The notes below the pieces were generated by a model. That model saw nothing but the letters and a program-made list of their open reading frames with translations, was not told the DNA's origin and did not search any database. A stretch of 64,000 nt of DNA from Bufo bufo (lineage: Eukaryota; Chordata; Amphibia; Anura; Bufonidae): the NCBI RefSeq assembly GCF_905171765.1, contig NC_053398.1:51582338-51646337 (forward strand). Reading direction: 5' to 3'. A program made the translations under genes and the position numbers. Shown in pieces: positions 11,401 to 26,400 of the stretch. Positions within the stretch are counted from its first letter, which is position 1. Each line of letters starts with the position of its first letter.

Positions 11401-14400
11401 ATGATTGGTCATAAAATCTGTCCGATAATCTGCAATACTGCCCTAATGGTACATAATGCTCCCAATAGTGAGGGAGAGACCTGCATTTTCCGCTGAGGTT
11501 GTCAGGACAAAACCAAAGATAGATGACAACATTTATTGTGTAACTATTTTAAAGCAATCTGTAAGGATTTTGTCATCTACCTTGTTCTGTGATAAACTCT
11601 ACATATTTTTCTCTAGGAATTCCTGGTGGCTCTGCGACTAGATGGCGCTACTTTACGTCACCACATGGCACTTCCAAATCAAAGCTGGCACAGTCAAGTG
11701 AGTTATTCATTATTCTGTATAAAGACACCCTTATTTTTGGGGCAGGGATAACTGGGTAACGGTTTTTATCATCACTTATTGTTTTTGTGGTTTATAATTC
11801 AGCTATATATACAAATACATTTATCAGATTAGAACCATTGCTTTGCTGTGTGAAGATTGGCATTGATGCACAGATAAATTGTTCTAGACTATGGATGACA
11901 TGTGAAATTTCACTTAGTGTTGTCAGAGGCTAGGCGACTTATTCCTTTTTAAAGTGCTATTCCAGCGCACATAAAGGTGGATTTATAAGGGCAGATTGTC
12001 GGGAACAGGGGTTCCTGCAAACACTTGTTCACGACAATCTGCTCGTCTAAATAAGCAGCCAATCACCAAAACGCTCGTTCATCGGGTGATTGTGTTGTTA
12101 GTGCAGGCACATAAATTATCATTTCTGGGCGGCTGATTGTGCTGTCTAAACAGCGATCTGCTGCCCAGAAACAATGCAGATATATGAGGACGAGCGATCT
12201 CAATAGCGACAACTCGTCCTCATACTATGGAGGTGATTGCTGTATGTAAATACAGTGCTTCACCTCCACTGAACGAGCAGCCGACTGTTGGAAAGAAATG
12301 CTTCTCTCCGGCAATCTGCTGTTCGTCTCTCCACCTTAAGATAATGGTTCTTGTATGTCCTTTTCCAAATGTATATACCTGGTGTAATGGTACCATTCAA
12401 TACAGGAGAGGTAGGCCAGTGTCTCACCTACAAGATCTTACTAAAAGGGGATATATAATAGCTTAAAGGGAACCTGTCATGTGGATATTTGATTATAATC
12501 TAATTAATTATATACAATCATGAACTACAAAAAAGTGCCTTAGATGTATTCACTTACTGGTGTGACAGATGGTTACCTCATAATATACACACAAAGATGC
12601 CCCATGCTAATGAGCTGATTGGAGTCCAGCGTGATGTCATTGAGTCCAGCGTATATTTAATTAACAGCCATAGCCACTCCCCTGCCCACCTGCTGCTGAT
12701 TCATATGGAAACAAACTGTCATTCAGCAGCAGGTGGGCGGGGAGAGTCAGGAGCTCATGAATATTCATGACTCATCATTATCAGCTGGAGCTTTTCAATA
12801 CAAGATGTTGGCAGATTGACTGGGTCAATTAAAGAAAGTGACCTAGCATTGTGCTAAGAGAATCAGTCACTTATGCCTCGTTTCCATTGAGAGGATCGGT
12901 TCGGGTCGGCACAGTTTGGAAGATTTTTTTTTTTAAATCAAATCGTTTTTATTGAACAAATAAATGCAGGGTATTACAAAACATTGCATTGTCTTTTTCT
13001 TTCATTATCCACCATTGTGAAAACAATGTACAGCAATATCCGGTGTAAACCATCACATATCAACATCATGGATCTGTACAAAGCATGAATACATGAATAA
13101 GCAAATATTAAGACCATAAATTAAATATGTCCTAACAGTCTCTGACCCCCTCCCGTTTCCCCCCCCTTTCCCTTCCCAGTAAACTAATCCTGAACTTACT
13201 GAGCCTATATAACCACGTGAGTATGAGATAACCAATCAATCCATAATTTTTCAAACTTCTGAGGACACCCTCTCTTCACTTACACCCCTTTTTCCAATAT
13301 CAGCATGTCATGCACCTTTCGCTCAAACTCACCCAGTGTAGGCGGACTTCCCTGGATCCACCTGATGGCCACCAGCTTCCTGGCCACATATAACAACCTC
13401 CCCACTGCAACCTTAACCGATTCAGTCCCTCCAATCTCGGATACGTACCCCAATACACACACCTTAGGATCATTTTGAATTGTCAACGCCATTTTACTAT
13501 TTATCATATTCCTTACTTCTTCCCAGAAATGACCTATTACTGTACAAGACCAAAGCATATGTAACAAATCCGCACCATCTTCCATACACTTTGGACACTT
13601 GTCATCCATTCTTACTCCAACCTTTTTGAGGAACACTGGCTTTTTGTATACTCTATGTATGATAAATAGTTGGGACAATTTGCCTTGTTCACTCAGGGAT
13701 ACCTTGGGGACTCCTTCCAGTATATCCTCCCACTTATCCTTAGATATATCCACCAAGTCAGCCTCCCATTTCTTCATTCTTGAGAGCAGAAATCCCTCTA
13801 AGAATTTATCAAGTAGAAGAGCGTATACCTGTGATATCAGCCCTCTTTCCCCCCCCCCCCCTATCGGGAGAACCAGCTTATGAACCACCTCTATTTGGGC
13901 TATCACACATCCTTTCCGCAGCGTGACCTCAAAGGCATGCCTCAATTGAAGATATCTATAAAACCACCCCCTAGGGAGATTAAATTCCTGCTGCAGATTC
14001 TGGAATGACTTAAATATCTTGCCCTCAGTTAATTGGCCAATCCTCATCACTCCATGAGTTTCCCAATTTCGAAGTCCAGATAAGGCCAAGAATTCAGGCA
14101 ATAGGTGATTATTTCTAATAGGGGAAAGCTCAGAGACTCCACCTACACCTCTCAGTTGTTTCACCTTTGCCCAAACTTTTTTCATAAGTTCAATAAGGGG
14201 AAGTTTCTCCCTTCCGGCATGCATTCCTGATCCCTAGAGAATACCCATGAGGTCACGACTGCCCAACCAATGTTGCAATATCTGTCCCGTCATATCTGGC
14301 AATTGGAAGCTAATCCATCCCTTGAAATGCTGACATTGGGAGGCTAAAAAGTAGATCCAAGCGTTAGGAACAGCCAGGCCACCTTCAGACTTAGGGTATT

Positions 14401-17400
14401 GCAATGTCTCCAGTTTAATCCTAGCCAGACCAAACTTCCAAATAAGATCTCTAAATATAGAATGTATTTTCTTAAATCTATCCAGCGGGATCCATACGGG
14501 AGCGTTGTTCAAAACATAGAGCAGCTGGGGCATCATAACCATTTTTAAAAGATTCACTCTACCCACCACCGAAAGAAAGAGCCTACACCATGACCTCACT
14601 TTAAGTCTGAAATTAGCTAGCAACGGAGTCAGATTAAGGTCTTCAAACTCAGAGAGTCTAGGCGTTATATACAGTCCCAAGTATTTAAATTTGTCCACCC
14701 AGGGAATCAAACTATCAACTGGTCTACCTGACAAGGCTTGCCCATCGACCGGCATTAAGGAGGATTTTTGCCAATTTATCTGAAGCCCAGAAAAGCCACC
14801 AAACCTGTCAATCAATGCCATGGCCGCATCCAGGGATGCCCCAGTATCGCCCAAGAACAGCAGAGTGTCATCTGCGTACATAGCCACTTTATTATGCAGT
14901 CCACCGTATCTAAATCCCTCAATATTTGCTGTTAGGCGGATATGGGCTGCAAGCGGCTCTATTGCAAGAGCAAACAGCAAGGGCAACAACGGGCACCCCT
15001 GTCTGGTGCCCCTGGCCAAGGCAAAACAGTCTGACAACCCTCCATTAGCTCTGATTCTCGCCTTGGGACTAGAATATAGTACCTTCACTCCCTGAATAAA
15101 CCGCGCTCCAAAGCCCATGATTTTCAGGACCCCCCACAAGTAGCTCCACTCCACACTATCAAACGCCTTGGCGGCGTCGAGAGCAAGCAAGGCCCTATCA
15201 CCACAATTATCCGCCGGGATACACAAACTAGCATACAGCCTACGGAGGTTAATAGCCGTCGATTTTCCTGGCATAAAACCCGTCTGGTCCGGATGCACTA
15301 TGGTCAGAATCACTTTGGACAGCCTGTTCGCCAACACCTTCGCCAGGAGCTTAACATCAGCCGTGAGAAGCGAAATTGGTCTGTAGGAATCCGGTATTTT
15401 AGGATCCTTCCCAGGTTTAGGTATAACCACAATTATAGCCTCCTGCATCGAATGTGGTAGCGAACCTGCCTCCAATGAGTGCTCAAGCACCTTAAGTAGT
15501 TCAGGAAGAAGTATCCCCTGCAGCTTTTTATACACCTCTACTGGGAGGCCATCAGCTCCAGGCGCCTTACCATTTGCCATATCCCCAAGCGCAGCTTCCA
15601 GTTCCTCAAGTGTAATCGGCTCCTCCAGCCTTTCTCTATCCTCCTCTGACAGCACCGATAACTGTGCCTCCACTAGGAAATCATTCAGAGCCTCCTCAGA
15701 GCTAGAGACAGTAGAAGCGTAAAGAGACACATAGAAACTTTTTAGAATATCTAGTATACCTTTTGTGTCCTGACTACCGTTCCCCATGCCATCTCTCAGC
15801 TCCTGAATACAAGAGGAGCCTCTCTGAGCCTGGGAAACCACCGACAACAGATGACCCACCTTCTCACCTTCTTCAAAGGATCTCTGACGATAAAAACTTC
15901 TCTTTCTTTCTGCGGCCTGCACTAAATGACACCTCAGCTGCTCCTGAGCTACCGCCAGCGCCTCACTACTAATCATGGTGGGGGATCTACTAAACTCTCT
16001 CTCAGCCTCAGCCACCAGTACATGCGCCTTAACATCCGCCTCCCTAGATCTGGATTTATGCTTGCTAATTTCTTTCATCAAGACTCCCCTCAGGAATGCT
16101 TTCATGGCGTCCCAGACACCCGGTACCGAAGCCGTCCCTGTATTGATAGCAAAGAATTCCTTAATCTCCGCAAAGATCCCAGATAAGTCACCCAACACAT
16201 TCAGCCAATGTGAGTTACACTTCCACAGCCTCGGTCCTTGTCTGAGCACCCCCAGGCACAAGTCAATCTGCACCAGAGAATGGTCAGACAACGACCGAGG
16301 ATGATAGACAACATTCCTAACCAGTGGCAGCATTATATCATTAACAAGGGCCAAATCAATACGCGATAATGAGTGATGCGTGGCTGATCTACACGAGAAT
16401 TCACGCTTATCAGGGTTACGCAATCTCCATACATCATGTATACCAATTTCACGCATAATATTTCTAAGAGCCACACTTCCTGGTGAACCCCCTGACCCTT
16501 CCACCCGGCATCTATCCAAGGAATCATTCAGCGTACAATTAAAGTCCCCAACCAGTAGCCACGGTAACCCAGGGAAGTCCGCCACAAAGTCCATGATCTC
16601 TCTTATCAATGGGGAAGCAAACGGCGGAGGCACGTACACAGACACCAGCACCACCTGTATTCCATCCACCTTACACACCACACACACATACCTACCGTCA
16701 GCGTCCACACATTCCTGCACATGTTCATACCTAATACTACTATGCACAACCATACTTACACCTCTAGAGTGAGAAGAATGAGTTGAATGTAACGCATGGA
16801 TCACCCAATTTTTACTCATCCAGTGTAAATTATCTCCAATCAGATGCGTTTCCTGAAGACAACATATAGCCGGCTGAAACCGCCCCAAGTATTGAAAAAT
16901 ACACTGTCTCTTCCGTGCATCTGCCATCCCTCTCACATTCCAGCTTAAAACTCTAATCACCTGTGACATGATAGAACTTCAGACCATACTTGAATCTCAC
17001 AACCCATTCAGACAACATTTGCTCATAGTTCAAGACCTTATCCCTTCCCCCCAACTTTCTCCCTGCCCCCCCACCCCCCTCCCTCCCTCTCATAATCAGA
17101 TTACTATAACAGGGGATCGCCGTCCCCTTAATATCAACCTCACACATTAGAACCGGGCAATCCGAGAGCACCCTGCCCCCCAACCTAGAATAATCATAAC
17201 AGATTATAACACATTTCCTCAGGTAGAGAATCCTCCCCACATCTGATAAATACATTTTCCTCCCTAATCTACCACCTACTCCCTCCTCAGGAACTACCTT
17301 GTGGTAGCATTACATAGTACACTCTTTAACTGGTGCAACATTTAAAGCAACCCTAGAGTGCAAATGCATATATAAAGAGAATATAATAAACCATATCTTG

Positions 17401-20400
17401 TCTCCTTCAAGTGTCCAGGGCCCCACTTCTCAATTGTCGCTCGTGGACGTCCAGCCACTGCGCCGCCTCCTCAGGATCTTCAAAAAATCTGGTGGATCCC
17501 AATGCCACCACACGCAGTTTAGCAGGAAACAGCATAGCGTACTGGACTTGTAGAGCTCTCAGCCTTTTCTTTATATCCATAAATCTGCTTCTCCTCCGCT
17601 GCACTTCATTGGAATAATCCGGGAATATGGAGACTTTAACCCCATTCAGGACCATCTCCTCATTGTCCCTTGATTGCTGCAGGATAGTGTCCCGGTCTTT
17701 AAAATGCAGGATCTTCGCCAGTATAGGACGGGGAGGTCTGCCTGGCGGAAGCGGCCGCATGGGGACTCTGTGCGCCCGCTCCACCGCATATAGGGAGGAA
17801 AAACCTTTCTCATGAAATAGCTGATGCAACCTCCGTCTTTTCTGGCATTCCCACAATCCGCAGATTATTCCTTCTGGACCTGTTCTCCAGAGCATCTGTT
17901 TTGGCATATAGAGCAGCTATGTCCTTAGCAGTTGTTTTTGCCGCCATTTGCAAAGGCTGAATACCATCTTCTATGGTGGACACCCTCTTCTCCAATTCAG
18001 AGGTGCGCTCAGAGATCTTGTGCAGGTCGTGCCTAATTATAGACACGTCTGACCTCAGGCTGCCGACTTGTACTGTGAGCACTTTCAGGGTGCTATTGCA
18101 GCTGGCCACAGCGGTCATAATATCTTTCAGTGTGGGCTCTTCATTGGCCACAGCCTTGGGGCCTACTGTGCTTTTAGCTGGATGTGCAGGGGTCAATGGC
18201 GGCCAATTCACCGCATCCAGGGCCTCACCATCAAGGGATCCATCCTCCTGTTCAGAGGAGGTATGTGCGTCCGTCTCCTTTCCCTCAGCCCAATCGCCCA
18301 CACCGCTATCAGTACGAGCAAACTTGCTCAGTTTTGCAGCCGCACTCTGGCTCAACTTTTGCTGTAAGGCCGGCCCCTCTTCTTCATCGGCGCCATGCTG
18401 GCTCACCTCTGGCCTGTCGGACCGCGGCCCTTTGCTGGATTTCCTCGGCATGTCGGAGCTCACCAAGACACCACCGCACCCTCCGGTCACTTCACTACCA
18501 CCAGGTAAGGTTAAATCGGTAAATCAGGGAGTGCTACCACTCGATTAAGCAGGATGCTGGCAGGAGCTGTGAGCGGTGCGACTTACTCCATGCGCTCTTA
18601 GGCCACGCCCCCCAGTTTGGAAGATTTTTAATGGTCCGGTCTATTTAGGTAAGCGTTTCCACTGCAACTCGGGCCGCCGGGTCCATATGTGGTTTAGAAA
18701 AAAATGCGTAGCGTGACGTCACACTAGTGCGACAACAAACGCGACGCTACAAACAACAAAGATGGAGGTCATCCAGCAGCTCGTGTTTTATGTTGCGCTT
18801 ACGTTTGACGTTATTCAGGCCGCCAATCAGGAGAATGTATTGTGTGATGCAAGTAGCTCCGCCCTAACCGAACCGTTCCATTTTTCTATGGCCCTACATC
18901 TGAAGCAGGACCCTGAATGGTGCGGTACGGTTCGCTTGTATGGATCGCTTTCATAGTGGAAACACCCAAAATAGCGAACCGTACCGACCCGAACCGATCC
19001 GCTCAGTGGAAACGAGGCATTATTTATATTGTCCTTAGTTATACTGCCTTATTTAAAGGCAACATATGAAAACTTTTAGTGTGTACTAGAAGCCAAAATG
19101 ACACAAAAATGTGTATTCATGAGCACAGCTCCCCTACCTTTCCGTCAGCGACTGATAAGTTGCTGTATATACATAGCAGCTTGCCAATTGCTGTCTCAGG
19201 GGGCACATATTTGTGCTATTTTGGCTATTATTAATATGAACCTGTGACTACAGTAAGCTGACTTCATGTAGGACAGCAACAGATCCACATAAACAGAGTC
19301 TATTGGCTATACTTAGCATACATAACTAATACTAAAGTACTGTTGTGCACCAAAACATTGCTAAAACATTACCCTTGTTACTTTTATCACGGTTTCCAAT
19401 TCCTGGAAAAGATACTTCGTTGGATATGCAAATGAGAGGAAAACCAAGTGCCAAGCTGGGCATTTTCATTCTTTCAAAGAGCCCAAGCCCGCCATTTCTC
19501 TCAGTCCCAGTTCCTCCCCCTTGCACCTCCTAGTCCTTTCCATTTTCCTGCAATATCAGTGATACCCTTCTCCTCTGTCTACGATGTCACCGAGCCGCAA
19601 AATGCTCTGGCGCTATGTCGGAGTATCACAGTGTATACTGTGGGCATCGGCAGCATATACTGCTCATGGGCCACTGACGTCTTCAGTGCGCAAACTTTGG
19701 ATGCAGTGGCTTGTTAAAGTCGCAGGCAAAGGGGAAGAGGATCAGTGACTTTGCAGGCAGGGAGGGGGGGCGACTAAGGTGAAGAGGCGGGCTTGGGCTC
19801 CTTGAAAGAATGCTCAGTTGGGCACTTGCTTTTCTAATTTGGGTCTCCAACAAAGTTCATTTTCTGGGATCAGAAATGGCGAAGAAAGTCAGGCCTCATG
19901 CACATGACCGTCGTATGGGTCAGTGTATGGTGTCTGCATTTTCTGAGGCTGGCATGTGGACCCATTAATTTCTATGGGTCCACAAAAAACATGTTTCACG
20001 GACATGTTTCAGTTCTAGTGGAAAATTGTGAAATGCATACGGCTAGTATCTGCGGGTTCGCAAAACTGATATAGTTGTGTGCACGAGGCCTAATAAAGAT
20101 ACGATTTTAACAATGGTATAGTGCACAACAGTACTTTATTGTTAGTTATATATGTTAAATATAGGTAATAGACTGTTTGTTTTTAAAACTATCGATAGCG
20201 GAATGTTTTTTTTTTTTCTTTTTCTTTTGTAATTATCTTTTTCTCTCTGTTCTCAGATCATAGATTTTCTGGATGTAGTCGATGATCCCATTTTGGGCTA
20301 CAGTGCCCCAGCTGTTATTACTATACTGCACACCCATCTCTTTAGCTGTGCTGTGGATTACAGGTAATAATATATTGTATATGTATATATATATATATGT

Positions 20401-23400
20401 AAATACTCATCGTGTACTGATCCAGAGACACAGCCTGTACACTCCCCAGCATGTAACACGCCAGAAGAAACTCAATTCAGATATTGAGGAGGTTGTTCAG
20501 GCCTTCTTGGGCCAACAACTCCTATCATCCTAACTGCTGTGATGTATCTTTCAGGCTGATGTGAGCACTGAGGCCTGTGATTGGCGGCAGTGGTAATGGG
20601 ACCAAGCCGCTTCCTGGTCCTACAGGGACTGGACGCAGCTGTGAATGGAGCAGTGGAGTGGCCGTGGACATATGAGCGGTGCTTTCTTGTTAAAGGGAGT
20701 CCGCCACCAATATTTTGCCTATATAACTAATGCTGAGGTGCTGTTGTGCACTCAGACATCGTTTGGTATGTTAATGTGTATTTCTGCCCAGACTGCAAAT
20801 ATGCGCCTGTGCAGGATGTGGACACAGAGGAGAGCCAACGTCACAGGCAGAAGGGAAGGGGGCATCAGCGACATTGCATGGAGTTAGGAGTGCACCGGGC
20901 TCTTTAAAGAGGCATCTTGGGCTCTTTGAAAGATTTGAAATGCCCTGCTGAGAACTTTGTGCCTCATTTGCATATACAGTAATACAAACTTCATTTTCTT
21001 GCCATCAGAAGTGCACATACTGTCTGAGTGCAGAATAGCACCTTAGCATTAGTCATATAGGCGAAATATTGGTGATCGATTCCCTTTAGGGTGCACATAT
21101 TAGGACTATAGGGATTGTCAGCTCCAAGATGGGACAACCCTTTAACCTCTTCCTGACATGGCGATTTTTCATTTTTGTGTTTCTGATTTCTTTTGCTATT
21201 CACTGTATGTGATAGCAAAGTGTGATAGTCCGGTTTTGGCCACAGAGGAGGACTCCAACATTCAATCATTAGATTGCCATTTGTATAAAGATTGGTATAT
21301 TACAATTCAGTGCTGGCATCTGCAGGCCTGAATTGTAATATACCAGTAGTAAGCCTTGAAGCTTAAAGGGGTATTCCCATCAGGTGTAATTAAATTCCAA
21401 ATAGCATAAATGATAACTTACTAAATATATTCAATTTTCAGTCTTCGATCCTTTTTCAGATATCTGGACTTTGATCTTTGTTGTGTTTAAGCCTATAGTT
21501 ACGGCCACCACAGCGATACAGCAGTGGTGGCCGCGATTGCACAGTTTTTTGTAGCTGTGCTGTTTTTTATGGATGGCCGGCACCTTGGGAGCGCGCACGT
21601 CAGAACTTTCTGCCCAGCCACCTCTACTCTGCTGAATAGATGTCTATGGAAGGCTTCAGGGCATGCGCTGAACCTGTTCCATAGAAAGAGTTATAGATCT
21701 GCCTGCCGCACCATCCTTCACTGATCGGCGCAGTGAGTTTGTCTCTAAATTACTGTTATCTCTATATGAAAATATAGAAATAACAGCGTTTAGTTTAGAG
21801 ACTGCTCACTCTTGGTCTCTGCAGGGACGGATGAGAGATTGTGACAGCCACACTTTTCAACGCTGGTTGTCACGATCCAAAGCCTGCTGCACTATTCTTG
21901 TTTTTCCACATGCTGCTACACTACCAGCAGCGGGAGCGTGCACGATCTGCTAGCCAAACTGTCAATCAAAAGCAAGCATCCTGCCGACAGCACAAGTGCA
22001 GGCAAGAGGAGGGAGCTGGAAGAGCCGTTAAAACCGGCAGATACAGGCCCTGGTCTATTACTACTATGGAACGCCTTCCCTGATCTCAGCCCGGGGGGGG
22101 CATTCCTGACCAGGAAGAGCAGACTTCCGGGCTTTTGCCTTTTAGAATCATCTAATCGCAAACATTAGCCACGGGTGTCGCATATATACAGAGGATGTCG
22201 GGAAGAGGTTAAAGCTGCAGTTATGAACTCTGAAGTCTGCAGAATGTAGCTATAGATGAGAATGGGAAAACTGCTGGCAGACAGAGATAGTTGTTAGAAG
22301 TCAATAGTTGTCCCAATAGTCCATGAAAAGCCTCCAGTGTCTAATTGACATCCTCAGAAATGTAATGTTCCTTCCAAGATACAATTCATTACAAATACGC
22401 AATGGACATTATCCAAATATGCAAATGGATATTACAAAGTTAGAACCTCGGACCACAATACATCAGGCTCTTGTGAAATGTGGGACAAGAGAGTTGCTTC
22501 CATAAGCCGGTGTAGAGTTTGTGCCTCAATATTGCAAAAACATCCGTAAAGATCACTCCGTAGTTATAACTCGCCAGCGGCTTCTCTCCAAGTCTAAAGC
22601 CACATTCAGCAGATCCTTCATGGAACCAAGCGCAGGCAGGGAGATTTATGAAAGCGTTTTGGGTGCTCCGTTCTGGAGACCCACACATATCTGACACTGG
22701 TGGCATATCCTAGTTGAAAACACCCTATCTACTCCTTGGGCAGCGCCATTCTGAAAATGACATACCGATTCCTGACATACTGATGCTGATTCCTGTTTTT
22801 ACTTGTAGAAATGCGTCAGAGGAGGCTTAGAGAGGATCATTTAAGGGCCACATAGTAGAGAGGTTAGGTCCGAGGTTCCTGCCTGGCTAAGGGTTGAGTG
22901 ATCCAATATTGGCCTTTCACGGTCTAAACCACATGCGGAATCGGGACTAGTGAGCGATCATTGCCTGATAATAGACGGCAGCATCTTGAATTTAGGCATT
23001 TAAAGGAGTTACTAACCTCACGACCTGACTTTGGTGGTGCAGCTATCAGACCACCTGTGGGTGCTTGGCGTTTTTTTTTAAATGTTTTATAGCAATGCAT
23101 GCGTTCATTTTTTTTTATATATATATCCATTATCTAAAGAAAATATTCTACACCACACCATGGAAAGTATGTCATTTTCTAATACGTGATAAATAAAATA
23201 TTTTCTTAGGCTACTTTCACACTAGCGTTCGGGGCTCCGCTCGTGAGCTCCGTTTGAAGGCTCTCACAAGCGGCCCCAAACGGATCCGTCCAGCCCTAAT
23301 GCATTCTGAATGGATGCGGATCCGCTCAGAATGCATCAGTCTGGCTCCGTTTGTCCTCCTCTCCGCTCAGCAGGCGGACACCTGAACGCAGCTTGCAGCG

Positions 23401-26400
23401 TTCGGGTGTCCGCCTGGCCGTGCGGAGGCAAACGGATCCGTCCAGACTTACAATGTAAGTCAATGGGGACGGATCCGTTTGAAGTTGACACAATATGGCT
23501 CAATTTTCAAACTGATCCGTCTCCCATTGACTTTCAATGTAAAGTCAAAACGGATCCGTTTGCATTTATTTTTTTTGTTCATGGTAATGCAAACGGATCC
23601 GTTCTGAACGGATCTAAGCGTTTGCATTATAGGTGCGGATCCGTCTGGGCACATACCAGACGGATCCGCACCTAACGCAAGTGTGAAAGTAGCCTTAGAT
23701 CAATTATATGCTGTGTATTATGTTTTGGTGTGGTATGGTTTAAAATTCAGAACATGAGACAGTAAGTACAATAAATATGAGCTTAATAATTGAGAGACTT
23801 GTACATAAGGAGACAGGACCCTGCCTGCGAGGGCTCACGTTCTACACAAGTACCAATTGGGGATATTTGGGGCTTTACAGATGAGTGAACACTGGAAAAA
23901 TTTGTATAATTGGTGCTGCTATAGTCAAGGAAATGAGATGATTACCAGGAGGGATGAGGCCTCATGCAGATGGTAGAGCCTTTGCGGTGGCACATGGAGT
24001 CCCATAGGCCTCTTTATACTACAGCGAGACAGAGGCTTCATATGCCGTTGTAGTCATTGGGTGCAGTATGTCGGACATATTCTTTACAATAAGGCATATG
24101 ATGGAGGCATTTGGAGGTACAGTAGTACCCCATGCACTTCTGTGTGTGCCATATTACAGCCACGTGCTTTAGTTATTAAAGGAGTTATCCCATAACTAGG
24201 CTTTTTTTGTCAAAACCTGTTCTCATAACTAGTGTTGCGCTTTTTCATCTGTTTGTTGTCACATTGTATCTCCTTTTATATCTGATTTACACTGACAGCA
24301 AAATGGGTGGTCCTGTAGTTGATAGCGGGTGACTACTGATGCTATCTGGGAACCAGTTCCCTGAAGCCCCCCCCCCCCGTCTTCTCCCAGCTGCAGACAA
24401 GATTCTGTGTGGGATTTGAAGCACGTCACCGTTGGTGGTTCAGTGGGTGATAGTTTTGCCCATCACGTCTGCCTTGTGCAGGGAGGACACCGCCACTGCA
24501 TATGTGCTGTCTCACTGCACAGCAAGAAGAGGATGCTCGCTGTAGCAGAATGGTGGGAATTTGAGAACTTGTTTGATTTTTAACAGTGGGGAACCAATGA
24601 GCCTTGAATAAGTGTGTGGGATACCCTTCATTGTAAGCAGATGAACAAAAAGCTGGACAATAAGAAATATTTCTAACTCTCCCCTTCCTTCTCTTGTCAG
24701 ACCGCTCTACCTCCCCGTCAGAGTCCTCCTTACAGCAGAGACATTTACCCTCTCTAGCAATATAGTGGTGGACACCTCAACTTTCCTCCTCAGGTGAGAA
24801 CTGTGTGAAGCTCAATCTGAATACAGGGTTTTTCAGGGTTATATATGTGTACACGTAAGCAGCCCAACATTTGGGGCAAATTTATCATTCCCGCCCATCA
24901 GGTTTTCTGGCGTAATATAGCGGCAAACCTCGTGTTTCTGACTTTTTTAATACAGAGCAAGTGGAGTTTCTACGCTGCCCTCACCACTTTCACAAGAAGG
25001 TGGCATGACGAGGGCGGGGGCCAATGGGCCCAGAATATTTACTTACTTTTTATGCAAGTTTTCTTGGGTAAAAGAAGACTGAGATCTACGTCAGCTCCTA
25101 GATTTCAGTTTAGGCGCACAAACTGCTGGAGGATGCTCCTAATTTATGACTCGGCCTGCACTTCATGATAATTTAAGAACATCCTTCAGGGAGCACAGGA
25201 GATACCATGGACTGGTGTAAAACACTGGCTAATGATAACTTCTCCCGATGTGTTACCCTATTCTGTGTCTGTTAGCACAGGTATTATTATGTTGATTCCA
25301 TTTTCGACAGCATGTCCACTTAGGCTGGACTCCCATACATCCAGCCGTCTGTTCTCCTGGGGTTATTAAATCCAAAATAAAACTGATGCCAGGAATGATC
25401 CTGTGGTTTTCTGTAGGATTGTTTCTGGCATCTGTGGCACAAGTTATAGGGCTGGATATCTCCCTGTACCAGACGGAAAAAATCAACTTGCAGCATATTT
25501 CTGTCTGGTTTTCTCTGCTATCAATGCTCTACCAGCGCAGAAAGTGCACAAAAATATCTAGTTGTAGCCATCTGAAGGCACAAAACAACTGGGCGGGCAA
25601 GCCGACGTGTGTGAACACAACCCAAAGCATTGTTCACATTTCCGTGTCGGTGGAAAATCCATCTGTGAAGATGTCCGTGAAGAATCCGTTTTTGGTCTAT
25701 GTGTTTGTCTTTTTGCCCTCCATCTGTTTTCCACAGACGCTGCTCAGCTGAAAATGTATTTCCAGAGCATCTCTTACCATTGGTCTGTGGAAAACCCCTG
25801 ACAGAGCACAGATGCCATCCGTGTTGTGTCTGGTTTTTCACAGACCCATAGACGTCAATGGGTGTGTTTGGTCCACATCACGGACCAAAGTCATGTCTTA
25901 ATGATTTTTCCACTGACCCACAGTCAGTAGAGGACCACTGATGTGTGAACAAACACATTAAAATTAATGGGTACATATGCTGTCCGTGGAGAAGACGGAC
26001 AGGACTTTTCCGTGATTCACTGAAGTGTGAATGAGGCCAAAGTGTAAAATGAATAGTTATATTCCGGATGTCCTTTTTATTTTACTACCGTTCTAGCAGG
26101 AGAGAAATTCAAGTCATCTAACTTTTTCACAGCTGGGGAGGCAGCGAGATACCAGACAAAAGCAATTAGGCCTCAGGCACATGGCCATAATTGTTTTGTG
26201 GTCCACAAAACACGAATCCCTGCTGTGTGCATGCTCCTTTTTTTCCTGTCTAGAGAAATCTCCTATTCTTAAGAATAGGACATGTTCTATTTTTTGGTAC
26301 AGCAGCGGTATGGACTTTTGGATGCACACTGGTTGCTGTCTGTATCTTTTGCTGCCCCGTTGACATGAATTGCGCAGGGCAAGGGCTATTTGTTTTCATT

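Larger units (their letters stand above)
12929..18612 (-). mobile_element. Near-full-length L1-type (L1/Tx1-group) LINE
   Basis: The minus-strand element begins with a GC-rich GGGGGGCGTGGCC at 18612, carries ORF1 then ORF2, and ends with a polyadenylation-like AATAAAA and an A-run (T-run at 12923-12934). It is bounded by a 17-bp duplication, CAGTTTGGAAGATTTTT, at 12912-12928 and 18613-18629. That duplication is typical of target-primed reverse transcription. The intact 5' end and clean duplication suggest a fairly recent insertion. It lies antisense to ATG2A within intron 10. Confidence 0.9.
12874..19019. mobile_element. Harbinger-like MITE split by the L1-type element
   Basis: The left end TGCCTCGTTTCCATTGAG (12874) and right end CTCAGTGGAAACGAGGCA (to 19019) are inverted repeats that extend through CGGATCGGTTCGGGTCGG. 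Both are flanked by TTA. Removing 12929-18629 leaves about 445 bp of MITE. It is non-coding. The TTA duplication suggests the PIF/Harbinger group. Confidence 0.75.

Noticed and set aside
13846..13863. C-run as a regulatory tract
   Set aside because: It lies inside LINE ORF2, where the minus strand codes for a glycine stretch, so it is coding sequence of the element.
14820..16772. Plus-strand frames of 70-130 codons
   Set aside because: They are antisense shadows of LINE ORF2, whose minus frame has clear endonuclease and RT motifs.
23281..23668. Regular GGATCCG repeats that might suggest a CRISPR-like array
   Set aside because: Spacing is irregular, the repeats are short palindromes, and the context is a vertebrate MITE with TTA duplications.
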